From the NCBI GenBank assembly GCA_947454485.1, contig CANGJJ010000007.1, positions 86,386 to 150,385 on the forward strand: a stretch of 64,000 bases of DNA, read 5' to 3'. A model generated the notes under the pieces. The model saw only the letters and a list, made by a program, of their open reading frames with translations. It did no database searches and was not told where the DNA came from. A program made the position numbers and the translations under genes. The number at the start of each line of letters is the position of its first letter. The stretch's first letter is position 1. Positions 20,145-31,827 of this stretch are shown in pieces. Origin of the DNA: Beijerinckiaceae bacterium (lineage in GTDB: Bacteria; Pseudomonadota; Alphaproteobacteria; Rhizobiales; Beijerinckiaceae).

Positions 20145-20885
20145 ATGGCTTGGACATTCAAAAGAGGACGGCCTGTGATGGGCGATTATACGAATATGTC
20201 GCCTTACTACGATGTCATCATGACGTCGGGCTACTACGACTATGCTGAAATCGTCGATGATCTTTCCAGCTATGGCCCCTTCTCCAGCATTCTGGAAATC
20301 GGCTGCGGCACCGGCCTCATTCTTGAAGAACTCGGCCGCCGCGCGACCGGCGCGCAGATCAAAGGCATTGATTTGACGCAGGCCATGTTGGTTCAGGCGC
20401 AGGAGCGTTTGAGCCCCTTCCCCCAAATCAGTGTCGAAGAGCAAAATGTCGTCGAACTCAAGCTGCCGCGCAGCTATCAGGCTGCCTTCTCCTATGGCGG
20501 CGTTTGGTACTTCGTGCTCGATGGCGACAAAGAGCCGACGATGGTGAGCCATATTTCTGCGGATGCCCCCAATCGTGAAGGGCTCAAAAAGCTCGCTGCC
20601 CATATTGAACCGGGCGGCATGTTGTTGCTGGGAACGCAAGGCCCGCATTTCGATTATGAAAAGCCCGTCTCTAACGGCATGACCTATGCGCAGAAGATAG
20701 AACCGTCTGATCACGGCTTCACCAAGCACTATTATCTGATCGACGATGGCCGCAAAGTCATGGACCAGACCATCGACTATCGCACCTATTCATGGGCGCA
20801 GACGCTTGATCTGCTGGGCGCCCTCGGCTTCACCTATCAGCCGCGTGAAGGGGCCCGCAAATTTCTGGCCTTCAAAAAGGCCTGA
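20145..20885 (+). CDS. SAM-dependent methyltransferase
   Basis: ILEIGCGTGLILEELGRRATGAQIKGIDLTQAM. Confidence 0.85.
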   Translation: MAWTFKRGRPVMGDYTNMSPYYDVIMTSGYYDYAEIVDDLSSYGPFSSILEIGCGTGLILEELGRRATGAQIKGIDLTQAMLVQAQERLSPFPQISVEEQNVVELKLPRSYQAAFSYGGVWYFVLDGDKEPTMVSHISADAPNREGLKKLAAHIEPGGMLLLGTQGPHFDYEKPVSNGMTYAQKIEPSDHGFTKHYYLIDDGRKVMDQTIDYRTYSWAQTLDLLGALGFTYQPREGARKFLAFKKA

Positions 20886-20891
20886 GCGGGG

Positions 20892-21800
20892 ATGAGCCAA
20901 CCTAAAATTCTCTTCATCGGCACTGGCAATATGGGCAATCCCATTGCTGCCAATCTCATCACGGCTGGCTATGAGCTGACTTTGGCTGATCGTGATCCAG
21001 CCAAATTCGGCAATCTCCTCGCCTTGGGTGCGCGCGCTGCCACTGATCTGCTGCAAGAAGCCGCGCAAACTGATCTTGTCTTTCTCTCCCTCCCCGGCCC
21101 GCCGCAGGTTGAGCATGTCTTGTTCACGCAAGGGGTGCTGGGTGCGATGAAGCCGGGTGCTGGCTTGATCGACACAACCACAAGCTCGGTTGAACTTGCC
21201 CGCCGCATTAGTGCAGAGGCCAGCACTCGGAAGATCAATTATCTCGAAGCGCCCGTCACCAATGCGATTGATGGGGCGCGCGAAGGTCGGCTTGGTATTT
21301 TCGCCGCTGGCGACAAAGCGGTCTATGAGACCTATCTGCCGCTTTTTAACGTAATCGGTGAAAAGATTTTCCATGTTGGCCCACATGGCAATGGCGCAAC
21401 CGTGAAGCTCATCACCAATCTGCTCTGGTTTGTTCATGCCGCCGCCATTGGCGAGGGTTTGATGCTGGGTGCCAAGGCTGGCATTCCACTTGATGTGGTC
21501 GCAGCTGCCATCCAATCGAGCGCGGGCCAGTCATGGGTGAGTGACCACGACATCCCCTCCATCTTTGCCGGGCATTATGACCCCAGCTTTTCGCTTGATC
21601 TGTGCTGCAAGGATCTTGGCCTTGCGCAAGAGATTGCCAGCGAACAAGGTGTCACTTTGAAAATGGGTGCGCTGGCGCGCGAGCTTTTCGAGACGGCGCG
21701 CAAGACCTATGGCGGCGATGCGGCAGAACTCCATGTCGTGCGCCTGATCGAAGAACAAGCGGGCCTCTTGCTACGCCCGCCTCATGGTGAGCCGCTATGA
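20892..21800 (+). CDS. NAD(P)-dependent 3-hydroxyisobutyrate dehydrogenase-family oxidoreductase
   Basis: FIGTGNMGNPIAANLI, LIDTTTSSVELAR, EAPVTNAIDGAREGRLGIFAAG, GNGATVKLITNLL. Confidence 0.9.
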   Translation: MSQPKILFIGTGNMGNPIAANLITAGYELTLADRDPAKFGNLLALGARAATDLLQEAAQTDLVFLSLPGPPQVEHVLFTQGVLGAMKPGAGLIDTTTSSVELARRISAEASTRKINYLEAPVTNAIDGAREGRLGIFAAGDKAVYETYLPLFNVIGEKIFHVGPHGNGATVKLITNLLWFVHAAAIGEGLMLGAKAGIPLDVVAAAIQSSAGQSWVSDHDIPSIFAGHYDPSFSLDLCCKDLGLAQEIASEQGVTLKMGALARELFETARKTYGGDAAELHVVRLIEEQAGLLLRPPHGEPL

Positions 21801-23107
21801 CCGGACCTGAACAAAAGCGACTGCTCAGCGAGGCCTACCGCCATATGCCGCAGGGCGTGGCTGAGAATTACCGCTATTGGGGTGAAGAGCGCACAATCTT
21901 CATTGCCAGCGCCAAAGGCTGCGAGCTGACCGATTGTGATGGCAAGACCTATGTGGATTTTCGTCTCGGCTATGGTCCCATCATTCTGGGCTATCGCGAT
22001 GCGCGTGTGGACGCTGCTGTCATTGAGCAGATCACCCAAGGGGGCACGCTGTCTGGCTTCTCAACACCGCTCGACATCAAAGTGGTGCAACAAGTCAAGG
22101 CGCTCTGCCCCAACATTGAAAAGATGCGATTTGCGAATTCGGGGACCGAAGCTGTCATGGGCGCTGTGCGCACTGCGCGCGGCTTTACCAAGCGCAAACA
22201 GATTGCCATCGTCGAAGGCGCATTCCACGGCCTCTATGATGAGATGATGTGGAAGTCGGATATTGAAAGCTGGGATCCTGCGGGCACTGAAGAGCCGCGC
22301 GTCATTCCCTTTGGCGCTGGCATTCCCGATCAGAGCCGCAATCTTCTCACCATCATCCAGCTCAACAATTTTGAGCAGCTGGACCGCCTCTTTCGTGAAA
22401 AGGGCGATGATCTCGCCGCCATCGTTCTGGAACCAATTATCGGAAATGCAGGCTCGATTGCCGCAACGCCCAAATGGCTGCGCTATCTGCGGGACCTCTG
22501 TACGCAGCATGGAACGATGCTAATCATTGACGAGGTGAAGACCGGCTTTCGCGCCGCTCCGGGCGGCGCGCAGCAGATCTATGGCATCCATGCGGATCTG
22601 ACGACCTATGCCAAAGCCATGGGCAATGGCTATCCGGTCGCCGCATTCGGCGGGCGCGGTGATGTGATGGATAGTGTTGGCGCCTTCAAGGGCGGTGTTG
22701 TGCATGGTGGCACATACACCGCCAATCTGGTGGCCCTGTCTGCGGCCTCTGCCACGCTCAATATTCTGGCCTCCACAGATGCGTGGACAACCATCGATGA
22801 GGCGGGTGCAAAAATCAGAGATACTCTGGGCCGCGTCTTCACAGCCGCTGGCATCCAGCATTGCTTTGCTGGCCCGCCCGCTATGTTCGGCATTCACTTC
22901 TCAGAATTCGTGCCGATGAATTATCGCGATTGGCGCATGACGGATTCAGATCTCTATACGCGATTTGCATGGCAGCTCATTGAGCATGGCGTGATGCTGG
23001 AGCCTGACTCGCGCGAGCCTTGGTTCATCTGCGAAGCACATCAATCCGTCGATCTTGGCTGGCTGGAAGATGTCGCTACCAAAGCCATGCGCGAGGCCAA
23101 GAGCTAA
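21797..23107 (+). CDS. Class III aminotransferase (glutamate-1-semialdehyde aminomutase-like)
   Basis: NSGTEAVMGAVRTARGFT, LIIDEVKTGFR, TYAKAMGNGYPVAAFGG PLP lysine; 4-nt overlap with previous gene. Confidence 0.9.
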   Translation: MTGPEQKRLLSEAYRHMPQGVAENYRYWGEERTIFIASAKGCELTDCDGKTYVDFRLGYGPIILGYRDARVDAAVIEQITQGGTLSGFSTPLDIKVVQQVKALCPNIEKMRFANSGTEAVMGAVRTARGFTKRKQIAIVEGAFHGLYDEMMWKSDIESWDPAGTEEPRVIPFGAGIPDQSRNLLTIIQLNNFEQLDRLFREKGDDLAAIVLEPIIGNAGSIAATPKWLRYLRDLCTQHGTMLIIDEVKTGFRAAPGGAQQIYGIHADLTTYAKAMGNGYPVAAFGGRGDVMDSVGAFKGGVVHGGTYTANLVALSAASATLNILASTDAWTTIDEAGAKIRDTLGRVFTAAGIQHCFAGPPAMFGIHFSEFVPMNYRDWRMTDSDLYTRFAWQLIEHGVMLEPDSREPWFICEAHQSVDLGWLEDVATKAMREAKS

Positions 23108-23110
23108 GGC

Positions 23111-23851
23111 TCACGCTGCCAAAAGATAGAGCCCATAGACGCAGTAATAGAGCGCGAGTGTCGTCAAGATGCGATTGGCCCAGACGCGATAGATCTTGTC
23201 TGACAGACGATCAACAATAGGCTTGGCGATCAATGTGCCCAAAGCCGACATGCCAATGGCGAGCAGAGCTGTTGTCATATCCACTGTGCCAGGCTCTGCG
23301 ACAAGGCCAGCGAAATAAATCAGCTTCACCGTATGGCCGAGTACCTGGCAGACGCTCTTGGTACCCATGATCGTGCGACGGTCGAGTGAGCCACCCAGAA
23401 AGAAAGTATCAAGCATCGGGCCTGCCACACCGGTGAGCAGAATGAGCCCCGTGCAACCCACACCATAGAGCACGCATTGCACACGGCTCTCAGGATCGGG
23501 CTGAATGTCTTTGGGAACAGCGCGCATGATGAACGGCGTAAAACCCAGCAGCAAAAAGGACACGGCCTTGTCGGGCACATAGGCCGTGAGCGCCCACAGA
23601 ATGAGCGCGCTGACCGAGCCAATCGAATAAACGCCTACAATGTCCCAGCGCGTATTTTTGCGCCATATGATCGCTCGCCATACATTGGAGGCGAGCTGCG
23701 TGACGCCATGCAAAACCATCGCCGATTGCACGGGCAGCAAAATTAGCAAGACGCCAATCAGAATAATCCCGCCGGCCATCCCAAAGATGCCCGACAGGAT
23801 CGATGTCACGAGCATGGACAGACAGACGCAGGTCAGAACGAAAAGTGACAT
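23111..23851 (-). CDS. TauE/SafE-family sulfite/sulfonate exporter-like membrane protein
   Basis: Polytopic, GIFGMAGGIILIGVLL and GVAGPMLDTFFLGGSLDRRTIMGTKSVCQVLGHTVKL. Confidence 0.82.
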   Translation of the reverse strand: MSLFVLTCVCLSMLVTSILSGIFGMAGGIILIGVLLILLPVQSAMVLHGVTQLASNVWRAIIWRKNTRWDIVGVYSIGSVSALILWALTAYVPDKAVSFLLLGFTPFIMRAVPKDIQPDPESRVQCVLYGVGCTGLILLTGVAGPMLDTFFLGGSLDRRTIMGTKSVCQVLGHTVKLIYFAGLVAEPGTVDMTTALLAIGMSALGTLIAKPIVDRLSDKIYRVWANRILTTLALYYCVYGLYLLAA

Positions 23852-23884
23852 GGTTCTTCGCGTCCCCTGCGCTGTGCTTCAACC

Positions 23885-24259
23885 CTATGCGTGGCAGAAA
23901 GCGGCCAGCTTGTTGCCGTCGAGATCGCGGAAGTAAGCGGCAAAGAAAGCGCCATCACCGCGCGGTCCGGGCGCGCCCTCATCTGTCGCACCCAAAGCCA
24001 ATGCCTTGGCATGAAGCGCGCGCACTTGATCGGGGCCGGAGGCGGCCAGCGAGATCATCACACCATTGCCGACCGTTGCTGGCTTGCCGTCAAAAGGACG
24101 TAGCACTGCGAACATGGGCTTGCCCGGCTCAACACCAAAGCCAACACCATCGGGCGTGCGAAAGAAAATCGAGGCACCTAAAACCTCGCCCAGCAGGGCC
24201 TCATAAAAGGCCACGGCCTTCTCAAGCTGGTTCGTGCCGACACATGTATAGGCGATCAT
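23885..24259 (-). CDS. VOC/glyoxalase family protein
   Basis: TCVGTNQLEKAVAFYEALLG...FFAAYFRDLDGNKLAAFCH; start trimmed from 24340. Confidence 0.85.
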   Translation of the reverse strand: MIAYTCVGTNQLEKAVAFYEALLGEVLGASIFFRTPDGVGFGVEPGKPMFAVLRPFDGKPATVGNGVMISLAASGPDQVRALHAKALALGATDEGAPGPRGDGAFFAAYFRDLDGNKLAAFCHA

Positions 24260-24333
24260 GACAGGGGCCTCATGCTGACGTTCATTCCGGTACCTTTCAT
24301 TGACCACAGGACACAGTCCCATATAATGCGCCT

Positions 24334-26157
24334 GTGACATCCAAATTTCAAACCACCAACGCGCTACCCATCGTCAATATTGCAGCCTACCGGTTCGCGC
24401 CGCTGCAAGAATTGCAGGCCCTGCGCACCGAGCTGCTGGCATTCTGCAACGCGAGGCAACTTCGCGGCACAATCTTGCTGAGCACTGAGGGAATCAATCT
24501 CTTCGTGGCAGGCGATGGCGTTTCGATTGAGGCCCTCTTAGCCCGCCTGCGCGCGATCCACGGCCTCGAGCCGCTGGCCGCAAAATATAGCTACACGGCA
24601 GATCAGCCATTTCGGCGCATGCTGGTGCGAATCAAGCGCGAGATCATCGCCTTTGGAGTGCCCGGCATTGACCCAGCCCGGCGCACCTCACCCAAGATCG
24701 CCCCCTTGCAATTAAAGGCATGGCTTGATGAAGGGCGCAAAATAACTCTGCTCGATACGCGCAACGACTATGAGGTGAAGCTCGGGACTTTTGACAATGC
24801 GCTACCTGCTGGCGTCGATCATTTCCGCGACTTCCCCGCCGCTGTCGCCAAACTCCCCGAAGAGCTCAAAGACGAAACCATCGTGATGTTCTGCACGGGG
24901 GGCATTCGCTGCGAAAAAGCCGGCCCCTATATGGAGCAGCAGGGTTTTCGCAATGTGCTGCAACTCGACGGCGGCATCCTCAAATATTTCGAGGACTGTG
25001 GCGGCGCGCATTATCACGGCGACTGCTTCGTCTTCGATCAGCGCGTGGGCGTTGATCCCTCCTTGCAGATGTCAGATGCCGCCCAGTGTTTCAAATGCTT
25101 GTCTCCCCTCACCGCAGAGGAGCAACAAGACGCGCGCTATGTGCCCGGCCAATCCTGCCCTTGGTGTTACCGCACCGATGACGAGCAGGCCGCAGAGCAA
25201 CTGAAGGCGCGGAACAATGCGATGCACGCGGCGATGGATCCTCTGCCCGGCAGCCAGCCGTCCGATATTTTCCGGCCTCTTCGTGTGCCGCAGGAATGCG
25301 ATGGCCTGAGTGTGCTTGAGACCTTCTCGCGACTACTCGAACATCTCACCGCAGATTATTGGGAGGCTGAAGCCCGCGCAGGCAATCTTCTCGATTCAGA
25401 TCAGCATCTGCTCAGTGGCACCGAGATTGTGCAGGCTGGTGATCGACTGCTGCATCGCCATCCGCAGATGGTCGAGCCAGATGTGAATGGCAATATCACC
25501 GTGCTTTATGAAGACGAAGCCATGGTGGTGATCAACAAGCCCGCACCTTTGCCCATGCATGCGGGCGGGCGCTATACGCGCAACACTCTGCAGCATGCGC
25601 TCGACACCGTGTATCGCCCGCAAAAGCTGCGGCCGTCGCATCGACTTGACGCCAATACCACAGGCCTTGTCATCGCTGCGCGCAACCGTCACTTCGCGGG
25701 CCGTTTGCAGACGCAGTTTGCTGAAGGCCGCGTTGAGAAAATCTATCTCGTGCGCGTCCATGGTCATCCGGCGCAAGATGAGCTGCGCTGCGACGCGCCC
25801 ATCAGCAAAGAGGCTGGCGTCTCAGGAACGCGCGAGGTCGATGAGCAAGAGGGCGGCGAGGCCGTCACGCTCTTCAAAGTTCTCGAGCGCGCAGCCGATG
25901 GCACGAGCCTGCTCGAAGCAAGGCCGCTGACGGGCCGCACGAACCAGATCCGCATCCATTGTGCGAGCCTCGGGCATGCGGTCGTGGGGGATGCTGCCTA
26001 TCACTCGGGCGATGCAGCGCCACGGCTCACCAAAGAGATCGGCGAGCTGCCCTTATGCCTGCATGCGTGGCAGATCAGCTTTACTCATCCTGCGAGCGGT
26101 GAGGCGGTCTCTTTCACCGCAACGCCCCCTGATTGGGCAAAGCGCGATCGCAACTGA
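24334..26157 (+). CDS. Fusion protein: TrhO/YceA-type rhodanese plus RluA-family pseudouridine synthase
   Basis: N-half LLSTEGINLFVAG, MFCTGGIRCEKAGPYM, Cys-rich C..C/C..C tail; C-half HRLDANTTGLVIAAR, GRTNQIRIHCASLGHAVVGDAAYH. Confidence 0.93.
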   Translation: MTSKFQTTNALPIVNIAAYRFAPLQELQALRTELLAFCNARQLRGTILLSTEGINLFVAGDGVSIEALLARLRAIHGLEPLAAKYSYTADQPFRRMLVRIKREIIAFGVPGIDPARRTSPKIAPLQLKAWLDEGRKITLLDTRNDYEVKLGTFDNALPAGVDHFRDFPAAVAKLPEELKDETIVMFCTGGIRCEKAGPYMEQQGFRNVLQLDGGILKYFEDCGGAHYHGDCFVFDQRVGVDPSLQMSDAAQCFKCLSPLTAEEQQDARYVPGQSCPWCYRTDDEQAAEQLKARNNAMHAAMDPLPGSQPSDIFRPLRVPQECDGLSVLETFSRLLEHLTADYWEAEARAGNLLDSDQHLLSGTEIVQAGDRLLHRHPQMVEPDVNGNITVLYEDEAMVVINKPAPLPMHAGGRYTRNTLQHALDTVYRPQKLRPSHRLDANTTGLVIAARNRHFAGRLQTQFAEGRVEKIYLVRVHGHPAQDELRCDAPISKEAGVSGTREVDEQEGGEAVTLFKVLERAADGTSLLEARPLTGRTNQIRIHCASLGHAVVGDAAYHSGDAAPRLTKEIGELPLCLHAWQISFTHPASGEAVSFTATPPDWAKRDRN

Positions 26158-26163
26158 TCGCGC

Positions 26164-27765
26164 TCACTCCCACTCAATCGTGCCGGGCGGCTTCGAGGTC
26201 ACGTCATAGACAACGCGATTGATACCGCGCACTTCGTTGATGATGCGCGTTGCCGTGCGGCCGAGCACATTCATGTCGAAGGGGAAGAAGTCGGCGGTCA
26301 TGCCATCGACCGATGTCACAGCGCGCAGAGCGCAGACATGGTCATAGGTGCGGCCATCGCCCATCACGCCCACAGTGCGCACAGGGAGCAGCACGGCGAA
26401 GGCCTGCCAGATCTCGTTATAGAGGCCGGCTTTGCGGATCTCGTCGAGATAGATCACATCGGCCTGACGCAGAATGTCGAGCTTCTCGCGGCTGATCGCG
26501 CCGGGAATGCGGATCGCAAGACCGGGGCCCGGGAACGGGTGGCGACCGACGAAAGCTTCGGGCAGACCAAGCTCACGACCTAGCGCGCGCACTTCATCCT
26601 TGAAGAGTTCGCGCAACGGCTCAACGAGCTTCATATTCATGCGCTCAGGCAAACCACCGACATTGTGGTGGCTCTTGATCGTGACAGAGGGGCCGCCTGT
26701 GAAGGAGACACTCTCGATCACGTCAGGATAAAGCGTGCCCTGCGCGAGGAAGTCGGGCGCGCCGCGACCATCGCTCGCAATCTTCTTGGCCTCAGCCTCA
26801 AAGACTTCGATGAAGAGACGGCCAATCGTCTTGCGCTTGGTTTCTGGATCGCTCACGCCTTCCAGCGCGCCGATGAACATATCGCTCGCATCCACATGAA
26901 CGAGCGGAATGTTGTAAGTATCGCGGAAGAGCGTGACGACCTCTTTGGCCTCGCCCATGCGCATCAGGCCATGATCCACGAAGACGCAGGTCAAACGATC
27001 GCCAATCGCTTCGTGAATGAGCACAGCGGCCACAGCTGAATCGACACCACCCGACAGGCCGCACAAAACGCGTCCCGTGCCGACCTGTTCGCGGATCGAC
27101 TTCACAGCCTCGCCACGGAAGGCCGCCATGGTCCAATCGCGCTTGAGACCTGCGACTTTGTGCACGAAGTTCGAGATCAGCTTGGCGCCATCAGGCGTAT
27201 GCACGACTTCGAGATGGAACTGCACGGCATAATAGCGGCGCTCTTCATCGGCGATGGCCGCGAGCGGTGCATTCTCCGACATGGCAATGCGCTTGAAGCC
27301 TTGCGGCAATTGCGTCACGCGGTCGCCATGGCTCATCCAAACGGGATAACGCTTGCCGGGCTCCCACACGCCATCAAACAGAGCAGACTTTTCGGTGACT
27401 TCAAGCTCAGCGCGGCCAAATTCGCGGTGATGGCCAGCCTCGACCTTGCCGCCAAGCTGCGTGGCCATAACCTGCTCGCCATAACAAATGCCAAGCACGG
27501 GAATACCTGCTTCGAAGATCGCTTGAGGGGCGCGGGGCGAGCCCTCATCCGTCACCGAGCAAGGACCGCCCGAGAGGATCACAGCCTTTGGCTTCAGCGC
27601 CGCGAAGGCGCGTTCAGCGGACTGGAAGGGCGCGATCTCGCAATAGACGCCCGCCTCGCGCACACGCCGTGCGATGAGCTGGGTCACCTGTGAGCCAAAG
27701 TCGACAATCAGAACCTTGTCGTGATGGCTCAAAATCTCGTCGTGAATGGGGTCCGCGCCGGCCAT
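26164..27765 (-). CDS. guaA: GMP synthase (glutamine-hydrolysing; ORF opens at 27783)
   Basis: [36 protein letters not shown]-terminal [18 protein letters not shown]. Confidence 0.97.
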   Translation of the reverse strand: MAGADPIHDEILSHHDKVLIVDFGSQVTQLIARRVREAGVYCEIAPFQSAERAFAALKPKAVILSGGPCSVTDEGSPRAPQAIFEAGIPVLGICYGEQVMATQLGGKVEAGHHREFGRAELEVTEKSALFDGVWEPGKRYPVWMSHGDRVTQLPQGFKRIAMSENAPLAAIADEERRYYAVQFHLEVVHTPDGAKLISNFVHKVAGLKRDWTMAAFRGEAVKSIREQVGTGRVLCGLSGGVDSAVAAVLIHEAIGDRLTCVFVDHGLMRMGEAKEVVTLFRDTYNIPLVHVDASDMFIGALEGVSDPETKRKTIGRLFIEVFEAEAKKIASDGRGAPDFLAQGTLYPDVIESVSFTGGPSVTIKSHHNVGGLPERMNMKLVEPLRELFKDEVRALGRELGLPEAFVGRHPFPGPGLAIRIPGAISREKLDILRQADVIYLDEIRKAGLYNEIWQAFAVLLPVRTVGVMGDGRTYDHVCALRAVTSVDGMTADFFPFDMNVLGRTATRIINEVRGINRVVYDVTSKPPGTIEWE

Positions 27766-27856
27766 GGTCTCGTCCTTCCGCAAAGGCCCGGATTAAAGGA
27801 ACCCGCGCCCCTTCGCAATCAGAGCCGCTGATTTGGCCGGATTTTGTTGGGGAACC

Positions 27857-29149
27857 TTAGCTCTTCACCAGCACCGCCACATAGAAACCATCGGTTCCCG
27901 TGGTGCGGGGTGTCAGGCGCAGGCCAGGGCCGAAGGGCGAGGCAAAATCTGCCAGCTGGGGCATCCCTGCCTTGCGCGCCATATGGGCAGCGTCACGCGG
28001 CAAAAAGTTGGGATGGGCCTCCAAAAAGGCATTCACCCGGTCCTCATTCTCCGCCCGCAGAACCGAACAGGTAATGTAGCAAAGCGCCCCGCCCGATTTC
28101 ACATGGCGGGCGGCCTCTTCGAGCACGCGATCTTGATCCTTGATGCGCTGATCGAGTGCGCCGGGACGCATGCGCCATTTGGCATCGGGGTTGCGACGCC
28201 ATGTGCCGGTGCCGGTGCAGGGTGCATCGACGAGGACGAGATCACAGCGGCCTTCGAGATCAGCCAGTACATCTTGCTGGCCGCGCGGAGCGCGCACCTG
28301 CACATTGCGCGCAGCTGCACGCTCCAGACGAGCGAAAATCGGCATCAGGCGGCGACCGTCGCTGTCGGTCGCATAGATCTGGCCGCGATTGTCCATCATG
28401 GCGGCGAGCGCGAGGGTCTTGCCACCACCGCCTGCGCACAAATCCAGCACTTGCTGACCAGGCTGTGCGCCCGACAACAAAGTCACCAGCTGCGAGCCCT
28501 CGTCCTGCACCTCAACCAGGCCCTTCACATAGGCAGGCTCAGCCGAAAGCGCGGGGCCGCGCCCATCAGGGCCGATGGCGATGCGCAGACAGTTTGGCGC
28601 ATAGAGCGTCTCTTCAGGGTCGAGATGAGCGATCTGCTTCATCGCCTTTTCACGGTCGGCTTTGAGCACATTGATGCGCAGATCAACCGGCGCACGCTCT
28701 GCCAAGGCGCGGCCCTCGGCCACAGCATGTTCACCAAAGGCGGCGGCAAAACCCTCTGCCAGCCATTCGGGGAAATCGCCTTGGATATGGGCGGGCGCAT
28801 CATCGAGCGTGCCATTGGTCAGGCGCTCGCGCTCTGCATCTGTGAGGACGGCGGGCGCATGTTGCACACCGCTGAACAAAGCCTCGATCTCTTCGACCGA
28901 CAGGCCGCGCACCAGTTTCAAGGCACCCAGCAGAACAGCGCGCGGGCTCTCATCGCCCATCACATAGGCGCTCGAAGCCTTGCGGCGCATGGCATCGAAA
29001 ACGAGCGTGCCAATGGCGGTGCGGTCTTTGGAACCTGCAAAGCGATGCGCCCTGCCCCAATCTTTCAGGGCTTCAGCCGCAGGACGGTGCTCTCGCTCGA
29101 TGGCCTCAAGGACCTCGATGGCGGCGGAAATGCGAGCTGAAGGGATCAT
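27857..29149 (-). CDS. RsmB-like rRNA (cytosine-C5) methyltransferase
   Basis: LDLCAGGGGKTLALAA, LVDAPCTGTGTWRRNPDAKWR, YITCSVLRAEN. Confidence 0.92.
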   Translation of the reverse strand: MIPSARISAAIEVLEAIEREHRPAAEALKDWGRAHRFAGSKDRTAIGTLVFDAMRRKASSAYVMGDESPRAVLLGALKLVRGLSVEEIEALFSGVQHAPAVLTDAERERLTNGTLDDAPAHIQGDFPEWLAEGFAAAFGEHAVAEGRALAERAPVDLRINVLKADREKAMKQIAHLDPEETLYAPNCLRIAIGPDGRGPALSAEPAYVKGLVEVQDEGSQLVTLLSGAQPGQQVLDLCAGGGGKTLALAAMMDNRGQIYATDSDGRRLMPIFARLERAAARNVQVRAPRGQQDVLADLEGRCDLVLVDAPCTGTGTWRRNPDAKWRMRPGALDQRIKDQDRVLEEAARHVKSGGALCYITCSVLRAENEDRVNAFLEAHPNFLPRDAAHMARKAGMPQLADFASPFGPGLRLTPRTTGTDGFYVAVLVKS

Positions 29150-29248
29150 CCAAGCTTAGCCATATTTGGGGGATAGGAATCGGTATGGGGGGCACAAGCC
29201 CTTGGGGGACGTCCCACAGACAGCGCCCCGACGCAATGGAGTTCTAGC

Positions 29249-29407
29249 ATGTCCCGTTTTCTTCGGCCTCTTATTCTTGTCGCTTTCGCCGCTTCGCTCG
29301 CCGGTTGCGCCAGCCAACCTGCCCCCACCGCACAGGCAGATCTGACCCCGCCGCCCAAGAAGCAGCTCGACGCAAAGACCCAGCTTGAATCAGGCCGTAA
29401 ATACTGA
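29249..29407 (+). CDS. Small lipoprotein (52 aa)
   Basis: ATG...TGA translates to MSRFLRPLILVAFAASLAGCASQPAPTAQADLTPPPKKQLDAKTQLESGRKY with LAGC lipobox; below the ORF-track length cutoff. Confidence 0.65.
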   Translation: MSRFLRPLILVAFAASLAGCASQPAPTAQADLTPPPKKQLDAKTQLESGRKY

Positions 29408-29412
29408 GGCCA

Positions 29413-29444
29413 TAAAAAACGCGCCGCCCCTTGGGACGGCGCGT
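29413..29444 (-). terminator. Rho-independent terminator downstream of guaB
   Basis: Minus strand ACGCGCCG...CGGCGCGT followed by TTTTT. Confidence 0.85.
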
Positions 29445-29464
29445 CAATCATTCCAGAGCAGCGA

Positions 29465-30973
<1,509 letters not shown>

Positions 30974-31089
30974 TTAAAGCGACAGCGTGGCGGGAATCGA
31001 AACCGCACCACATGGTTGGCGAGGGCTCATAACACGCATGTGACCCGCGTCCAACAAAATGCGTCGCCACCCACCGAAAAATCGGGGCC

Positions 31090-31827
31090 TTAGTCCTCGT
31101 CGAGCTCGTGATCCTCGGGGGCGCCGCCCCGAAAACCGGTCGCCAGCACATAAAGTTCGGCCGAATGGGCGCGGCTGGCTTTGGGTTTCACATGGCGCAC
31201 ACTGGCAAAGTCACGCTTGAGGGAGGCAAGAAGCTCACCCTCCGTCCCACCTTGGAAGACCTTGGCAACGAAGAAGCCGCCGGGGGCCAGAACCTCTCTG
31301 GCAAATTGCACGGCCAGCTCCGCCAGACCCATAATCTTGAGATGGTCAGTCTTTTTATGGCCCGTCGTATTGGCCGCCATATCTGACATGACGCCATCGG
31401 CCAGACCGCCGAGCATCTCTTTGAGCCGGTCGGGCGCGTCATGGTCATTGAAATCCATGACGGTGAACTGGACGCCGGCGATCGTATCAATGTCGAGGAG
31501 ATCAATGCCGATAACCTTGCCCCTGCCGAATTCCGAGCCGACTTTCTTGGCCGCCAGCTGAGACCAGCCACCGGGAGCCGCGCCCAGATCCACGATCTTC
31601 ATGCCGGGCTTGAGGAGATTGTAGCGCTCATCCATCTCGATGAGCTTATAGGCGGCACGCGAGCGCCAGCCCTCACGCTTGGCCATAGCCACATAAGGAT
31701 CATTGAGTTGGCGCTCGAGCCATAATTTGGAGGACAGTGTGCGCTTGCCCGCCGTCTTGACCCGCACCTTGATCGAGCGGCCACCTTCGCGGCCACCACT
31801 GCCTTTGCCTGCGCCTGCGCCGCTCAT
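31090..31827 (-). CDS. rlmE: 23S rRNA 2'-O-ribose methyltransferase RlmE (FtsJ)
   Basis: [50 protein letters not shown]. Confidence 0.93.
   Translation of the reverse strand: MSGAGAGKGSGGREGGRSIKVRVKTAGKRTLSSKLWLERQLNDPYVAMAKREGWRSRAAYKLIEMDERYNLLKPGMKIVDLGAAPGGWSQLAAKKVGSEFGRGKVIGIDLLDIDTIAGVQFTVMDFNDHDAPDRLKEMLGGLADGVMSDMAANTTGHKKTDHLKIMGLAELAVQFAREVLAPGGFFVAKVFQGGTEGELLASLKRDFASVRHVKPKASRAHSAELYVLATGFRGGAPEDHELDED

Noticed and set aside
27833-29140. 435-aa plus-strand ORF
   Set aside because: Antisense shadow of the rsmB-like methyltransferase gene.
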